Origin: Trematomus loennbergii
Taxonomy: Eukaryota > Chordata > Actinopteri > Perciformes > Nototheniidae
Assembly: GCA_012861695.1 (NCBI GenBank)
Contig: JAAOOA010000528.1
Span: 186,001-250,000, forward strand
Length of the DNA: 64,000 nucleotides
Direction: 5' to 3'
In this document: positions 63,603-64,000 of the stretch, in pieces
How the letters are laid out: the number at the start of each line of letters is the position of its first letter
How positions within the stretch are numbered: position 1 is the stretch's first letter
Notes under the pieces: generated by a model
Database searches by the model: none
The model's input: the letters and a program-made list of their open reading frames with translations, nothing else
What the model was told of the DNA's origin: nothing
Made by a program: the position numbers and the translations under genes

Positions 63603-63711
63603 GGACCCAGTAATGGCACCAGACCTAAAACAGCTGACGGAGGCATCCGGCCAGTGGAGAAAAGAGGACCTTACATCATGTCGAGAGCTCCAGCAATACA
63701 CCTCAAACTAC
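63603..63711 (+). CDS. Second coding exon of the plus-strand gene (continues beyond window)
   Basis: Acceptor TTCCTCCGTCCTCAG, donor CTAC/GTGAGC. In the phase set by exon 1 it is open for 36 codons plus one base, beginning [20 protein letters not shown] and containing [16 protein letters not shown] second frame is also open, so the choice rests on the exon 1 phase. The next exon would be after 64000. Family unknown. Confidence 0.5.
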
Positions 63712-64000
63712 GTGAGCAACTCTATTAACTATTATATAACGCCTGTGTGTTGGTCAGATTATAATGGTTGTTATTGTGGGGGAAACTTCTGAAGCAATTG
63801 GAAACAGGACTCGGAGAGACACGAGGAGAGCTTTCTTTAGTTGAAAGCCCAGTGGCGATCTGTTCATCTGTCATACTGATCATACAGTCAATAACTTTGT
63901 TGTTATTAGCATCTGGTTAGCTAGCTATGCTAACGAATATAAGAAGCTTTTTCTACAACCAGTGAGGTAAAGGCACATCTTTATATGATCATTATAGTTA
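63712..64000 (+). other. Intron start, nothing recognised
   Basis: Follows the donor at 63712 and runs to the window end. Confidence 0.4.

Overview
The window is vertebrate, almost certainly teleost, nuclear DNA. It has GT-AG introns, roughly 60% A+T, long (CA)n tracts, and mobile elements typical of ray-finned fish: several hAT families, piggyBac/Kolobok-type TTAA elements, PIF/Harbinger-like elements, L2-type LINE tails, an SGNH-ORF1 LINE and a DIRS-type tyrosine-recombinase retrotransposon. I see no rRNA, tRNA or CRISPR array.

The main gene is on the minus strand, from an ATG at 47479 to a stop at 7465 (about 40 kb). It is an NLRP1-type inflammasome sensor. Short N-terminal linker exons (47.5-42.1 kb) are followed by one large FISNA-NACHT exon (41968-40184), six leucine-rich-repeat exons of about 174 bp (39.3, 36.8, 30.2, 26.1, 14.1 and 12.6 kb), a chain of small linker exons, the FIIND (ZU5+UPA) exons (11.3-8.3 kb) and a C-terminal CARD exon (7802-7465). 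Splice phases agree through the 3' half, which is fully open. The 5' half has at least eight one-base frame breaks (one in the first coding exon, five in the NACHT exon, one in each of two LRR exons). They are either pseudogene lesions or long-read indel errors.

The LRR part was built by segmental duplication of exon-plus-intron blocks, and its introns have been invaded repeatedly. A TTAA-target DNA transposon (26865-29962) carries its own 2.4-kb purine-rich minisatellite. A second copy (from 14882) has its minisatellite split by a full-length LINE (15719-23214), whose ORF1 is itself split by a foldback element. A DIRS element (about 30931-36388) sits between two further LRR exons.

1-7 kb is flanking DNA, mostly hAT/L2/Harbinger-like remnants, with a possible plus-strand terminal exon and poly(A) signal near 2.8-3.0 kb. 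42.3-62 kb, upstream of the NLR coding start, is a dense transposon graveyard. It includes a BED-finger hAT (44375-45558), a piggyBac-like element (46106-47136), a 146-bp satellite split by another element (48.7-50.7 kb), and a hAT in a hAT with a piggyBac-like element inside (53583-57267), all within one arm of a large inverted repeat. At 62.35-63.71 kb a new plus-strand gene seems to begin (two phase-compatible exons and a Kozak-perfect uORF) and runs off the window.
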